This document shows, piece after piece, positions 29,094-37,696 of a stretch of 64,000 bases of DNA; the stretch's first letter is position 1; each line of letters starts with the position of its first letter. The DNA comes from Flavobacterium resistens. GTDB taxonomy: Bacteria > Bacteroidota > Bacteroidia > Flavobacteriales > Flavobacteriaceae. The notes under the pieces were generated by a model, which was not told where the DNA came from, made no database searches, and saw only the letters and a program-made list of their open reading frames with translations. Position numbers and translations under genes: made by a program. The DNA lies in the NCBI RefSeq assembly GCF_900182645.1, contig NZ_FXTA01000002.1, forward strand, positions 248,001 through 312,000, given 5' to 3'.

Positions 29094-30602
29094 TTAGTAA
29101 CCTGGGTTTTGTTTAAGTCCACGATTTGCATCTAAAGCAGATGTTGGAATTGGGAACAATTTTCTGTAAGCAGGAGAAGCTGGTCTGAATTGATTTGCCA
29201 ATAAAAATTTATCAAAACGAATCATATCTTGTCTTCTGTGACCTTCCCAGTTTAATTCAAAACCTCTTTCATTATAAATATCATCAAGAGTTGGATTTGC
29301 TGCCAAAGGATCTAAACCTGCACGTTGTCTGATTTGATCTATAAAAGGTTTTGCAGCTGTAGGATTTCCTAAACGCACATTACATTCTGCCATCATTAAG
29401 ATTACATCAGCATATCTGTAAATTGGAAAGTCATTTGAAGCTCCACCACCAGTTTGCGCTCCTGCCGGATAAAATTTGACATTACGAACTCCAGCCTGAG
29501 GAGCCGCACCCGGATTGTCTAAAGAACCCACTTCAAGCGTGTAATTAAATCCGCCTGGTTGTTCTCCAAATAAGAATTGCTTTCTTCGGATATCATTTGT
29601 AGCATATTTCAGGAAGAAATCTGTAGGTACAATAGTTCCGTTCCATCCAGCAAGTCCAAACATTTTTGTACCCTGTGGTCCGTATACACTGCGAACAGCG
29701 TAAACATTTCTTGAAACTACATCAAGAGTTGCGAAAATTGGCAAAATAGTTTCATCGTCCGGAAGTACATCTCCAAACAATTCATAATATTTATTTCCTA
29801 ATGGGCTAGAAGGATTTTCTGCACCAGAATGCAATGAAAAACCACCTTCGCTTACTTTGTTACAAGCCGCTAAACATTCAGCCCATTTTGCTTCTCCTGT
29901 ATAAACCTGAGCATTTAGATATACTTTTGCTAATAAGGTGTATCCTGCCCATTTGTTGAATCTCCCGTAATAATTTCCGCCTTTTGTAACAGAAAGTGAT
30001 TCTACATTTTCAGTTAATTCTTTTACAATAAAAGCAAAAACGGCTGCACGACTTGCTTGTGGAATTTTATCAACAGTAATATTGTTGTCAGTATAAAAAG
30101 GCACATCTCCAAAATCATCAATCAATAAATAATAAAAGAAAGCACGTAATACTTTTGCTTCAGCGATTTTTGAAGCATCTGCTTTTGATTTTTCTAATAA
30201 CTCAACAGCTAAATTGGCTTTGAAAATACTATTGTATAACCAGTTCCATGTATTGTTAATAATGAATTCAGAAGGAAGCCATTCATGTTTGTGCAAACGG
30301 GCAAAATCTTGTTGCCAGTTACCGTCATTTCTATGCGGAATTACTTGTTCGTCAGAAGACATACAGTTCATGTCATACCAACCGTTATCAGCACCTGCAT
30401 ATCCAACTCCCGGAACATTTTTACGTTCAAAGTCACCTGGAATTTCTGCATAAACACTTGCCAAAGCAATATTTGCTCCTTCTGGAGTTCCGTAAAAAGT
30501 GTCTGGCTGATATTTGTCGTAAATATTTTCGTTGATATCTGTACAGCTAAAAAGGGTAAGGAAACATGCGCTTCCTGCTAATACTATATTTTTAATTTTC
30601 AT
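29094..30602 (-). CDS. susD: SusD/RagB-family glycan-binding lipoprotein
   Basis: 502 residues with lipobox (FLTLFSC, Cys20) directly followed by TDINENIYDKYQPDTFYGTPE, the usual SusD N-terminus. The helical TPR-like core is recognisable in VLRAFFYYLLIDDFGDVPFY and WAGYTLLAKVYLNAQVY. The C-terminal SusD domain has the conserved DFPIYRYADVILMMAE, FIDQIRQRAGL, and IYNERGFELNWEGHRRQDM. It forms the lid of the SusC transporter and captures oligosaccharide. The gene starts 8 bases after the susC stop, the standard tandem arrangement. Confidence 0.95.
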   Translation of the reverse strand: MKIKNIVLAGSACFLTLFSCTDINENIYDKYQPDTFYGTPEGANIALASVYAEIPGDFERKNVPGVGYAGADNGWYDMNCMSSDEQVIPHRNDGNWQQDFARLHKHEWLPSEFIINNTWNWLYNSIFKANLAVELLEKSKADASKIAEAKVLRAFFYYLLIDDFGDVPFYTDNNITVDKIPQASRAAVFAFIVKELTENVESLSVTKGGNYYGRFNKWAGYTLLAKVYLNAQVYTGEAKWAECLAACNKVSEGGFSLHSGAENPSSPLGNKYYELFGDVLPDDETILPIFATLDVVSRNVYAVRSVYGPQGTKMFGLAGWNGTIVPTDFFLKYATNDIRRKQFLFGEQPGGFNYTLEVGSLDNPGAAPQAGVRNVKFYPAGAQTGGGASNDFPIYRYADVILMMAECNVRLGNPTAAKPFIDQIRQRAGLDPLAANPTLDDIYNERGFELNWEGHRRQDMIRFDKFLLANQFRPASPAYRKLFPIPTSALDANRGLKQNPGY

Positions 30603-30610
30603 TTCTTTTA

Positions 30611-33600
30611 CTATTTAAATTTTACAGTCAAGCCAAATGCAATACTTCTGGTACGCGGATAAATTCCTTTATCGCCGCCAAAATTATCATTAGGATCACC
30701 ACTTCCGCTTATGTTCAATTCCGGATCAACACCTGTGTAATCTGTAATTAGCAGTAAATTGTTTCCTGTAAGAGAAAGTCGAATAGAGTCTACATATTTG
30801 TCAGTGAAACGGAAACTATATCCGGCAGTAACATTTTCTAAACGAATGAAAGAACCATCTTCCAACCATAAATCAGATGCATATGGAGAAGAGAAAATTC
30901 CTTTATCAACAGCACTTTGCAGAACATTTGAGCTACCAGTGTTTTCCAACATACTTAACCTTTGATTAAGATTGTTGTAAATTTTATTTCCTCCAGAGCC
31001 TCTCCATAACATAGAAATGTCAAAGTTTTTGTATCTGTAAGATGGATTAAATGCAAAAGTGTAAGTTGGCAATGCTGAACCGGCATAATAACGATCTGCA
31101 CTTCTGACACCCTGATCAATTAATCCGTTTCCATCGCGGTCTGCAACTGTTTCAACACTATTTCCATTTTTTCCTGTACTCTGTAAAATGTAGAATGAAC
31201 CTACTGGTTTTCCTTGTACTAATAAAGAGTTTGGAGCTCCCCAACCTACATAATCAGTATTTAAAGGAATACCATTAATACTTCCGCTAAGGTTAAGTAC
31301 TTCATTTTTCATAAAAGATACGTTTCCTGCTAGTGTTAATGTGCTGTTGTCAGTTTTGATAACGTCATAAGCAAGAGCAACTTCTAAACCTTTGTTTGAA
31401 ATACTTCCTACGTTAGCTTTGATTTTGTTATAAGGATAAGGAGGCTGAGGTACAGTGTAATCGAATAAAAGATTATCTGTTCTGGAATCGTAAACATCCA
31501 CGCTACCTCTTAATCTATTATTGAAAAGACCAAAATCAAGTCCGATGTTGGTTTGTTTTTTAGTTTCCCATTTCAAATCAGCATTTGCATTTTGCGCAAT
31601 AGTAAAATTGGTGATGATAGAACCTCCAAAATAGATATTTCCCGCACTGTCAACTAATGGCAATGAAGTTTGTGGAAGAAGACCTTGCTGATTACCAGTT
31701 ACACCATATCCAACACGTAATTTTAATTCATTAAACAAATTTTGATTCTGCATGAATGATTCTTTGTTGATTTGCCAAGCCACAGATGCTGAAGGGAAAT
31801 TTCCCCATTTGTGGTTTGCACCAAATACAGATGAACCATCTCGTCTGATACTTGCAGTCAATAAATAACGATCCAGTAAAGAGTAGTTTAATCTTCCTAA
31901 ATAGGAAACTAATGATCTGTCATTTTTATAAGATCGTATGTCGTAGGCTCTTACTTTAGAGAAATCACCAAATTGTAGCGCATTGTAAGTTGCTTCATCA
32001 CTAATAAAACCTCTTACCTGAGTGTAATTGCCCTGATAAGTTTGGTTTTGCCATTCGTATAAAGCCAAGGCATTAAAACTATGAATTCCAAAAGTCTTTT
32101 TATACGTAAGACTTACATTGGTTAATTTTTCGTTTTGTCTTTTATTATCAATATTAGCAAAACCATGTTGCTCGATTGCATTATTATCGGTTGATTCTTC
32201 TGGCATGTAATAACCCGCCGTAAAGTTTGTTTTTCTCCAGCTTCCAAACCAGTTTGCAGAAAAACCTTTTCCTAAATCTAAATCGGCTTTTAAACTTCCA
32301 AATAAATTATCTTCCTGTCTTTCATTTGTAACTTCCTGAGCAGCTGCATAAGGATTTAAATAATGAAATACGGCAGCATCAGTAAAATAAGTTCCATCAG
32401 TATTAAAAACAGGATCTGTTGGTCTGGCCAATAATGAATTTGTGATTAAATTTGACTGATAAGCAACTGTTCCAATATTCCCAATACTGCTTGTAACATT
32501 ATTTACGCCAGTATTTAGATTAAAAGTTAATTTTAATTTATCATTAAGAGCTAACTGTGTCGCCTGAATTCGGCCAATGTATTTTTGATTGCTTGAATTA
32601 ATTACAACTCCATCCTGCATAATAGCCGTTATAGAAGCTCGGTAATTAAATTTATCTGTTCCTCCGCCAAAAGATAATGTATGCGTTTGCGTAATTCCGG
32701 TTTGAGTTAAAAGACCATACCAGTTTGTACTTGAACCGTGATTCGCAGATGCAGGAACACCATAATTTTGTGCAGTTTCCCACCACTGATTGGCATCAAG
32801 CATATCTAATTTTTTTGGAATAAAATCGACAGATGTAGATCCAATATATTCCATTGTTGTTTTTCCTGCTTTATTCTTTTTAGTAGAAACAATGATTACA
32901 CCGGGAGCTCCTCTTGAACCGTAAATTGCAGTTGCAGAAGCATCTTTTAAAACATCGATAGTTTCAATTTCGCTTGGTGGAACCTGGTTTAACAAATCCA
33001 TGTTTCCCTGAATTCCGTCAACGACCACCAATGGATCATTTCCCCCAATTAAAGAACCAATTCCTCTAATACGAACACTCGGTCCTGAACCCGGTTCACT
33101 ACCAATTTGTGTGATATTAACACCAGCAGCTTTTCCTGCAATCAATTGCAAAGGATTTACGATTGCGCCTTGGTTCATATCTTTTGCAGCAATTGAAGAA
33201 ACGGCTCCAGTTACATCTTTTTTAGCTGTAGTTCCATAACCAACTACTACAATTTCCTGAAGGTCTGTAGCATCTGGAACAAGCTGAATATTTATTACGC
33301 TTTGATTAGCGACAACTTTTTTCTCTTTATATCCAACAAAAGACACAATAATTACAGATTGATTGCTTTCAACCGTAAGCTTGTATTTTCCGTCAAAATC
33401 GGTTACCATACCATTTTTAGTTCCCTCTTCAATAACTGAAGCTCCAGGTAAAGGCAGACCATTTTCATCGGTAATTACACCCGAAACGGTTTGTTTTTGA
33501 AGCAGGATTGCTTCGGTTTTAAGCTCCGGTTTTTTTAAGATTATCTGTGTATCTCGAATTTTAAATTCGGTTGGAGTTCCTTTAAAAAGCTTATCTAAAA

Positions 33601-33883
33601 CTACATAAATCGATTGATCTTTTACCGAAATTGAAATCGTTCGATCTAAATCGATATCATTCAGTTTGTAAATAAACCTGAAATCCGTTTTTTGTTCTAT
33701 GGTCTCAATAACCTTTTCGATGGTAGAATTGTTTAATTCCAGCGTTACTTTTGTCTTTTGGGCATAAGAATTCGCTCTAATATTAAACATGGCGACCAAA
33801 ATAAGTAGTGTAGTTAGTTTCAATTTTAGGTCATTTTGGAACACTCGGTATAGAAACCCAGTATTCTTTGATTTTTTTTTCAT
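30611..33883 (-). CDS. susC: SusC/RagA TonB-dependent transporter with STN signalling domain
   Basis: 1090 residues. The signal peptide ends near NSYAQ (42). An STN domain follows (about 45-115; VTLELNNSTIEKVIETIEQK, FRFIYKLNDIDLDRTISISV), then a carboxypeptidase-regulatory-like domain (about 127-205; VSGVITDENGLPLPGASV, GKYKLTVESNQ), then the plug (EIVVVGYGTTAKKDVTGAV, LVVVDGIQGNMDLLNQVPPS) and the barrel, ending in RTRSIAFGLTVKFK. It imports alpha-gluco-oligosaccharides with TonB energy. The STN domain is the part of FecA-like receptors that contacts a FecR anti-sigma factor, and FecR and ECF genes lie directly upstream, so it should also sense its substrate. Confidence 0.95.
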   Translation of the reverse strand: MKKKSKNTGFLYRVFQNDLKLKLTTLLILVAMFNIRANSYAQKTKVTLELNNSTIEKVIETIEQKTDFRFIYKLNDIDLDRTISISVKDQSIYVVLDKLFKGTPTEFKIRDTQIILKKPELKTEAILLQKQTVSGVITDENGLPLPGASVIEEGTKNGMVTDFDGKYKLTVESNQSVIIVSFVGYKEKKVVANQSVINIQLVPDATDLQEIVVVGYGTTAKKDVTGAVSSIAAKDMNQGAIVNPLQLIAGKAAGVNITQIGSEPGSGPSVRIRGIGSLIGGNDPLVVVDGIQGNMDLLNQVPPSEIETIDVLKDASATAIYGSRGAPGVIIVSTKKNKAGKTTMEYIGSTSVDFIPKKLDMLDANQWWETAQNYGVPASANHGSSTNWYGLLTQTGITQTHTLSFGGGTDKFNYRASITAIMQDGVVINSSNQKYIGRIQATQLALNDKLKLTFNLNTGVNNVTSSIGNIGTVAYQSNLITNSLLARPTDPVFNTDGTYFTDAAVFHYLNPYAAAQEVTNERQEDNLFGSLKADLDLGKGFSANWFGSWRKTNFTAGYYMPEESTDNNAIEQHGFANIDNKRQNEKLTNVSLTYKKTFGIHSFNALALYEWQNQTYQGNYTQVRGFISDEATYNALQFGDFSKVRAYDIRSYKNDRSLVSYLGRLNYSLLDRYLLTASIRRDGSSVFGANHKWGNFPSASVAWQINKESFMQNQNLFNELKLRVGYGVTGNQQGLLPQTSLPLVDSAGNIYFGGSIITNFTIAQNANADLKWETKKQTNIGLDFGLFNNRLRGSVDVYDSRTDNLLFDYTVPQPPYPYNKIKANVGSISNKGLEVALAYDVIKTDNSTLTLAGNVSFMKNEVLNLSGSINGIPLNTDYVGWGAPNSLLVQGKPVGSFYILQSTGKNGNSVETVADRDGNGLIDQGVRSADRYYAGSALPTYTFAFNPSYRYKNFDISMLWRGSGGNKIYNNLNQRLSMLENTGSSNVLQSAVDKGIFSSPYASDLWLEDGSFIRLENVTAGYSFRFTDKYVDSIRLSLTGNNLLLITDYTGVDPELNISGSGDPNDNFGGDKGIYPRTRSIAFGLTVKFK

Positions 33884-33932
33884 AATTTTGTTAATTGATT
33901 GTAGTTAATTCGTTATATTCAATCACTTAGTT

Positions 33933-33963
33933 AATCGGAAATTGTTCGCAGCTCTTTCCGATT
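33933..33963. other. Hairpin in the fecR-susC gap
   Basis: A perfect 9-bp inverted repeat AATCGGAAA/TTTCCGATT (33933-33941 with 33955-33963) has a 13-base GC-containing loop. T7 follows on the plus strand only; on the minus strand, the direction of the genes, no T-run follows. It therefore does not look like a simple terminator of fecR and may be a leader hairpin of susC. Confidence 0.45.
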
Positions 33964-34015
33964 TTTTTATTCCCGTAATGTTAGTTCTTCATAGATTGTA
34001 ATTGGTTTTAAGTGG

Positions 34016-35203
34016 TTATTTAATTAGTATTTGATTGTCTTTTATGGTGTAATTAATACCATGAATATCATTGAAATAGCTCATAACATTTTCAATAGAT
34101 TCTTCTTTAAAGCTGGCATTGAATTTTTCGTTGGCTAATTTTTCATTTTTGTTTACAATTGTAACATTATAGCGTCTTTCCAGTTTTGTAATAATGTTTT
34201 TGAAAGTCATATTTCTGAAAGTTAAACCGCCATTTATCCATGAAGTATAAATATCTGTAAGAACAGGTTTAGTCGAAATTCTAGCATTTTCTCTATTGAA
34301 ACTTCCTTTAAAACCAGGTTTCAAAACAGTATTTTTTGAGGCATCAAATTCTTCATTTGAGTTGTACATTCCAACAGAACCTTCTACTAAAACAACATCG
34401 GTTAAAGCATCTTCAGGATAATTTGAAACGTTGAAATGTGTTCCTAAAACACGAACATTTAAGTTGTCGGCATTTACGATAAACGGATGTTTTTTGTCCT
34501 TGGCAACATCAAAAAAAGCTTCTCCGTCAAGAAACACTTGTCGGTTTTCTCCATTGATAAATTTTATAGGATATTTTAAAGTCGTTCCCGAGTTTAAATG
34601 AACAAATGTTCCATCAGATAACTGAAGACGGAATTTTTTGCCGTATGGAATTTTGATGGTGTTGTAAACCAATTTTTCAGGATCTGAACTGTTTTCATAA
34701 ACTAATTTGTCGCCAGTTTGATTTCCAACAATATTTCCGTTTGCATCTTTTACCTGAGAAGAATTGTTTTCAGAAATTATCTGAATATCTCCGTTTTCTA
34801 ATTGGAGAACGATATCAGTACTTTTGAAATCGAATTCTTTTTCGGCAGATTTATTCGAAAGATTTTGTTTGTAGAAAAAGCCAATTCCCAATAAAATAAC
34901 AACTGAAGCAGCAATTGAAATGTATTTTCTGTAATTCGATTTTCTTGCCGTCATTTCAATTACAGTTTCCTCTTTTTCTTCCTCTTTTGAAGCAGATAAA
35001 ATATTCATGAAAATATCGTCGGCAGTTTGTTTCTCCATTTTCGGCATTTCCGATAATAGATTTTGAATATCTTCTACGGTTGGAAAATCGTCTGTAAGCT
35101 GATTTTTTTTGTAATAAGCAATTACCTCGTTTGTTTCTTCGAGCGTACATTGGTTCAAAACAAACTTTTGTAAAAGACTTTTTATTTCAGAATTTGAATT
35201 CAT
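34016..35203 (-). CDS. FecR-family anti-sigma factor
   Basis: 395 residues. The N-terminal cytoplasmic part (1-92) would bind the sigma factor. A single membrane segment is at about 94-110 (YISIAASVVILLGIGFF). The periplasmic FecR domain follows (about 178-275; IKIPYGKKFRLQLSDGTFVH, LNSGTTLKYP, GEAFFDVAKDKKHPF, VRVLGTHFNVSNYPED). The C-terminal DUF4974 is at about 325-394 (LTFRNMTFKNIITKLERRYN). It transmits the ligand state of the SusC STN domain to the ECF sigma factor. It lies between the sigma gene and susC, in the canonical order. A TTGAGTA-C-TACTCAA palindrome sits 51-65 bases before the start. Confidence 0.94.
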   Translation of the reverse strand: MNSNSEIKSLLQKFVLNQCTLEETNEVIAYYKKNQLTDDFPTVEDIQNLLSEMPKMEKQTADDIFMNILSASKEEEKEETVIEMTARKSNYRKYISIAASVVILLGIGFFYKQNLSNKSAEKEFDFKSTDIVLQLENGDIQIISENNSSQVKDANGNIVGNQTGDKLVYENSSDPEKLVYNTIKIPYGKKFRLQLSDGTFVHLNSGTTLKYPIKFINGENRQVFLDGEAFFDVAKDKKHPFIVNADNLNVRVLGTHFNVSNYPEDALTDVVLVEGSVGMYNSNEEFDASKNTVLKPGFKGSFNRENARISTKPVLTDIYTSWINGGLTFRNMTFKNIITKLERRYNVTIVNKNEKLANEKFNASFKEESIENVMSYFNDIHGINYTIKDNQILIK

Positions 35204-35253
35204 TACGAATTGTTTTTAGGTCGGGGTTCTGATATAATACAGCTGAACTAAAG

Positions 35254-35268
35254 TTGAGTACTACTCAA
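35254..35268. promoter_or_regulatory. Palindrome upstream of fecR
   Basis: TTGAGTACTACTCAA, with 7-bp arms around a single C, lies 51-65 bases before the fecR ATG and beside TATAAT-like sequence. It could be part of the promoter recognised by the adjacent ECF factor or an operator; there is no independent evidence. Confidence 0.35.
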
Positions 35269-35387
35269 ACGTTATAATTTTTTCAATTTTAACATTTAAA
35301 ACAGTTTTTAATTTGTTAAAAAACGATGTGAAGTATTGATTTTACTAGGGTTTTTAGAAAATATTTTTTTTCAAAAAAAAGCAAAAA

Positions 35388-35411
35388 AAATCACTCCGAA
35401 AGAAGTGATTT
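35388..35411 (-). terminator. Terminator after the ECF sigma gene
   Basis: An 8-bp stem AAATCACT/AGTGATTT (35388-35395 with 35404-35411) is followed on the minus strand by a long T-rich tract. It makes the sigma gene a separate transcript from fecR and susC. Confidence 0.75.
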
Positions 35412-35433
35412 AATTGGTTAACATGTGGTTTGG

Positions 35434-35997
35434 TTAGATAATTTCATCATGAACCTGAAAAAAGACTCGCATGGATTCCAGTGCTTTGCTCATTTGGTTC
35501 CTGACAGTATTTATAGAGATGCCGAGTTCCTGACTTATTTCTTCGTAACTCATGCCTTTCTTTCGGGACATTTTAAAAATTTGCTTTCGCTTTGGTGGTA
35601 ATTGTTTTATAGCTTGTTTGCGAAGTTTTTTGCAATCTTCTTCGCGAATCGAATAATCGCCATATTCATGAGATTTTTGACTTTCATAAAAAACAGCTTC
35701 TTTTAAAATCTGATCATTTGCAGCTTTGTTTAGCGTGTTGAAAGCCTGATTTCTTGCAATTGTAAAAATATAGGCTTTAAATGATTGTTCCAGATTTAGA
35801 TTTTCACGATGCTGCCAAACTTTCATAAAAACATCCTGAACATTTTCCTCAGCAGCTTCTTTCGATTTCAAAAGACTTATGCTGTAGCCATAGATATCCT
35901 GATAATACAAATCAAAAAGGGAACGAAATGCTTTTTCGTTGCCATTTTTTAGTTCGCTTACCAATAATTTGTCGTTATGATCTTTGGCTTCCAACAT
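35434..35997 (-). CDS. ECF RNA polymerase sigma factor (Bacteroidetes type)
   Basis: 187 residues. Region 2 is about 25-90 (FRSLFDLYYQDIYGYSISLL, VQDVFMKVWQHRENL, AYIFTIARNQAFNTL) and region 4 about 125-178 (LPPKRKQIFKMSRKKGMSYE, EISQELGISINTVRNQMSKA). Regions 1.1 and 3 are absent, as in ECF factors. It pairs with the downstream FecR protein and by position should drive the susCDE-amylase-GH97 genes when glucan is bound. It has its own terminator and a -7 box (TATATTTG at 36077-36084), so its basal expression is probably from the housekeeping sigma factor. Confidence 0.94.
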   Translation of the reverse strand: MLEAKDHNDKLLVSELKNGNEKAFRSLFDLYYQDIYGYSISLLKSKEAAEENVQDVFMKVWQHRENLNLEQSFKAYIFTIARNQAFNTLNKAANDQILKEAVFYESQKSHEYGDYSIREEDCKKLRKQAIKQLPPKRKQIFKMSRKKGMSYEEISQELGISINTVRNQMSKALESMRVFFQVHDEII

Positions 35998-36076
35998 TAA
36001 ATTAATTAGTTTGTATTTAAATCTAATTATATTACGATACTATCAAAATCGATACTCTAATGTGTTGAGTGGTTAG

Positions 36077-36084
36077 CAAATATA
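36077..36084 (-). promoter_or_regulatory. -7 box upstream of the ECF sigma gene
   Basis: TATATTTG on the minus strand matches TAnnTTTG, 79 bases before the start codon. There is no convincing -33 box at normal spacing. Confidence 0.35.
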
Positions 36085-36309
36085 TAAAAATATAATTCGC
36101 ATTAAAAAGTCAAAAATTACACTTATTTGTGTTTTTTCAACTTTCTGATTGTTTAAATCTCAGTAAATACGTGGTTAAAATGCTTTTTATCAAGTTGATA
36201 ACTTTTTGGCTGAAATATTAAAAATTAACTATTCTGGATTTCTATTTTTGAGAATATTCTTATTGTTGGAAAGATAAAGTACTAATTTTTCAATTGATCT
36301 GAATAAAAA

Positions 36310-36347
36310 AATCCTTTCATCTTTTAATTAAAAAAGACAAAAGGATT
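36310..36347 (-). terminator. Terminator after the ACT-domain gene
   Basis: AATCCTTT/AAAGGATT outer arms (36310-36317 with 36340-36347) and an inner CTTTT/AAAAG pair are followed on the minus strand by T7. Confidence 0.75.
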
Positions 36348-36383
36348 GTAGAAATTGAAATATTAATAATTCTAAAATTAAAC

Positions 36384-37040
36384 TTAGTTTTTCAAGTCTT
36401 TAATTACTTTGAAAGCAACGTCAACTTGATCTTCGCCAACTAAAATTGTAAATTCATTTGAAGTCGAAATTACTTCGTTGATGATAATTCCTTCCCACGC
36501 CAAACGCTGGAAAATGAAATAGTAAATTCCAGGAACGACGATGTTTTCTTTTGGAAGTTTTACTGTAATTGAAGCTAAATTGTCTAATTTCTGAATTAGT
36601 TTTTCTCTCATAAAGTGTTTTTCAACTAAGTGATTAACACTGCTGCTCACAACAATATTAGTTTCATTTACACCACGAGATGAGGTATAAAAAATATCAG
36701 ATAAAGCGTTAATATCAGAAATTAAATCGGCTTGTTTGTTCAAAACTGTTTCAGATGCAGCAAAAGTGTAATCTGTCAATTCAGAACGAACTGTAATTTC
36801 TCCGATATTCTTAATTACTTTATTGATTTTGTGGTTTAATTTAAAATCTAATTCTTCAGTCAGTCTTTTAAGAGACATTACAACAGCACCTTGTTTTACC
36901 TCTTTTCCAAATTCACTTTCCAGCTCCGTCATAATGTTTCGGGATAGGGAAGTCAAATTGATAATTCCGAGCGATAATGCATTCAATAAAAAAGGTTTTG
37001 TTTTGATGTAATTTTCGACGATTGATGAAACGGTTTTCAT
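36384..37040 (-). CDS. ACT-domain protein, regulatory role unknown
   Basis: 218 residues. The C-terminal part (about 155-218) has the pattern of an ACT domain like those at the end of aspartate kinases (ASITVKLPKENIVVPGIYYF, LAWEGIIINEVISTSNEFTI, LVGEDQVDVAFKVIKDLKN). A kinase domain is absent; instead residues 1-80 are mostly helical (LSLGIINLTSLSRNIMTELE, GAVVMSLKRLTEELDF) with an HTH-like look. It may be a small-molecule-sensing regulator (inference). Similar stand-alone proteins are sometimes named aspartate kinase in error. It is a single gene with its own terminator. Confidence 0.78.
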   Translation of the reverse strand: MKTVSSIVENYIKTKPFLLNALSLGIINLTSLSRNIMTELESEFGKEVKQGAVVMSLKRLTEELDFKLNHKINKVIKNIGEITVRSELTDYTFAASETVLNKQADLISDINALSDIFYTSSRGVNETNIVVSSSVNHLVEKHFMREKLIQKLDNLASITVKLPKENIVVPGIYYFIFQRLAWEGIIINEVISTSNEFTILVGEDQVDVAFKVIKDLKN

Positions 37041-37159
37041 AATTTTTTTTCTTTTTTTTTGTAACTTAATTGTGTTGGTTTAGTTAATTTGATGTTATAA
37101 ATCTTGACAAAGATAAATAAAAAAACAAATTGTTACAATTATAACAATAAAAAAATATG

Positions 37160-37531
37160 TTAAAAATGATAAAAAGCATCAGTAAGATGCTCAATTGCAA
37201 ATGTTTCCTCGGTTTTATGGACTGCAATTATGTCAAAACGAATATTTAAATCGTCATTAAAATCTATTTCCCTATCGTTTATGTAGGCATTTACTGCTTT
37301 TATGAGTAGCTGAATTTTTTTTTGCTTGACAAAATCCTGCGGAGAACCAAAATCCAAACTCGATCTTGTCTTGACTTCAACGATGGCCAAAATGGATCCT
37401 TTTTGGGCAATAATATCAATTTCGGCTTTTTGAATAATAAAGTTTCTTTCTAAAATTTCATAACCATTTTCTTCGAGATAAGAGACAGCAAGATCTTCTC
37501 CGAGTTTTCCAAGTTCATTATGTTCTGCCAT
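37160..37531 (-). CDS. YraN/UPF0102 family endonuclease-like protein
   Basis: 123 residues, the family's usual size. The restriction-endonuclease-like core is conserved: Glu12 in LGKLGEDLAVSYLEENGYEI, Asp39 in AEIDIIAQ, and Glu52/Lys54 in AIVEVKTRSS. The cellular role of the family is poorly known; some members are linked to Holliday-junction or natural-transformation functions by fold only. The gene is monocistronic here. Directly upstream of its start is a run of GTTT-based heptamers. Confidence 0.9.
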   Translation of the reverse strand: MAEHNELGKLGEDLAVSYLEENGYEILERNFIIQKAEIDIIAQKGSILAIVEVKTRSSLDFGSPQDFVKQKKIQLLIKAVNAYINDREIDFNDDLNIRFDIIAVHKTEETFAIEHLTDAFYHF

Positions 37532-37538
37532 AGTTTTT

Positions 37539-37573
37539 GTTTAAAGTTTAAAGTTTCAGGTTTGAAGTTTTTT
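37539..37573. repeat. GTTT-type heptanucleotide repeat upstream of yraN
   Basis: Seven-base units GTTTAAA, GTTTAAA, GTTTCAG, GTTTGAA and GTTTTTT stand in direct succession from 37539. The same 7-base period recurs in three gaps of the nuo operon. Confidence 0.5.
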
Positions 37574-37588
37574 TGCATATAAAAACAC

Positions 37589-37641
37589 AAAGTCGCAAAG
37601 GTTACAAACACTTTGCGACTTTGCTCCCGATAGCTATCGGG
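37589..37641. repeat. Two adjacent perfect inverted repeats
   Basis: A 12-bp stem AAAGTCGCAAAG/CTTTGCGACTTT (37589-37600 with 37611-37622) is followed by the uninterrupted 16-bp palindrome CCCGATAGCTATCGGG (37626-37641). It lies between yraN and the S66 peptidase gene with no coding potential. It looks like an intergenic repeat element of the kind common in Flavobacterium. Confidence 0.5.
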
Positions 37642-37696
37642 ATTGCGAGATTTTTATGTGGTATTTTGAGTTTTCCTAAAAGGAATTAATTCGATA

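Larger units (their letters stand above)
35998..36383. other. Intergenic region between the ECF gene and the ACT-domain gene
   Basis: 386 bases of AT-rich sequence. The left part is the ECF promoter and leader, and the right end is the terminator of the ACT-domain gene (36310-36347). No small gene or repeat is evident between them. Confidence 0.5.
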
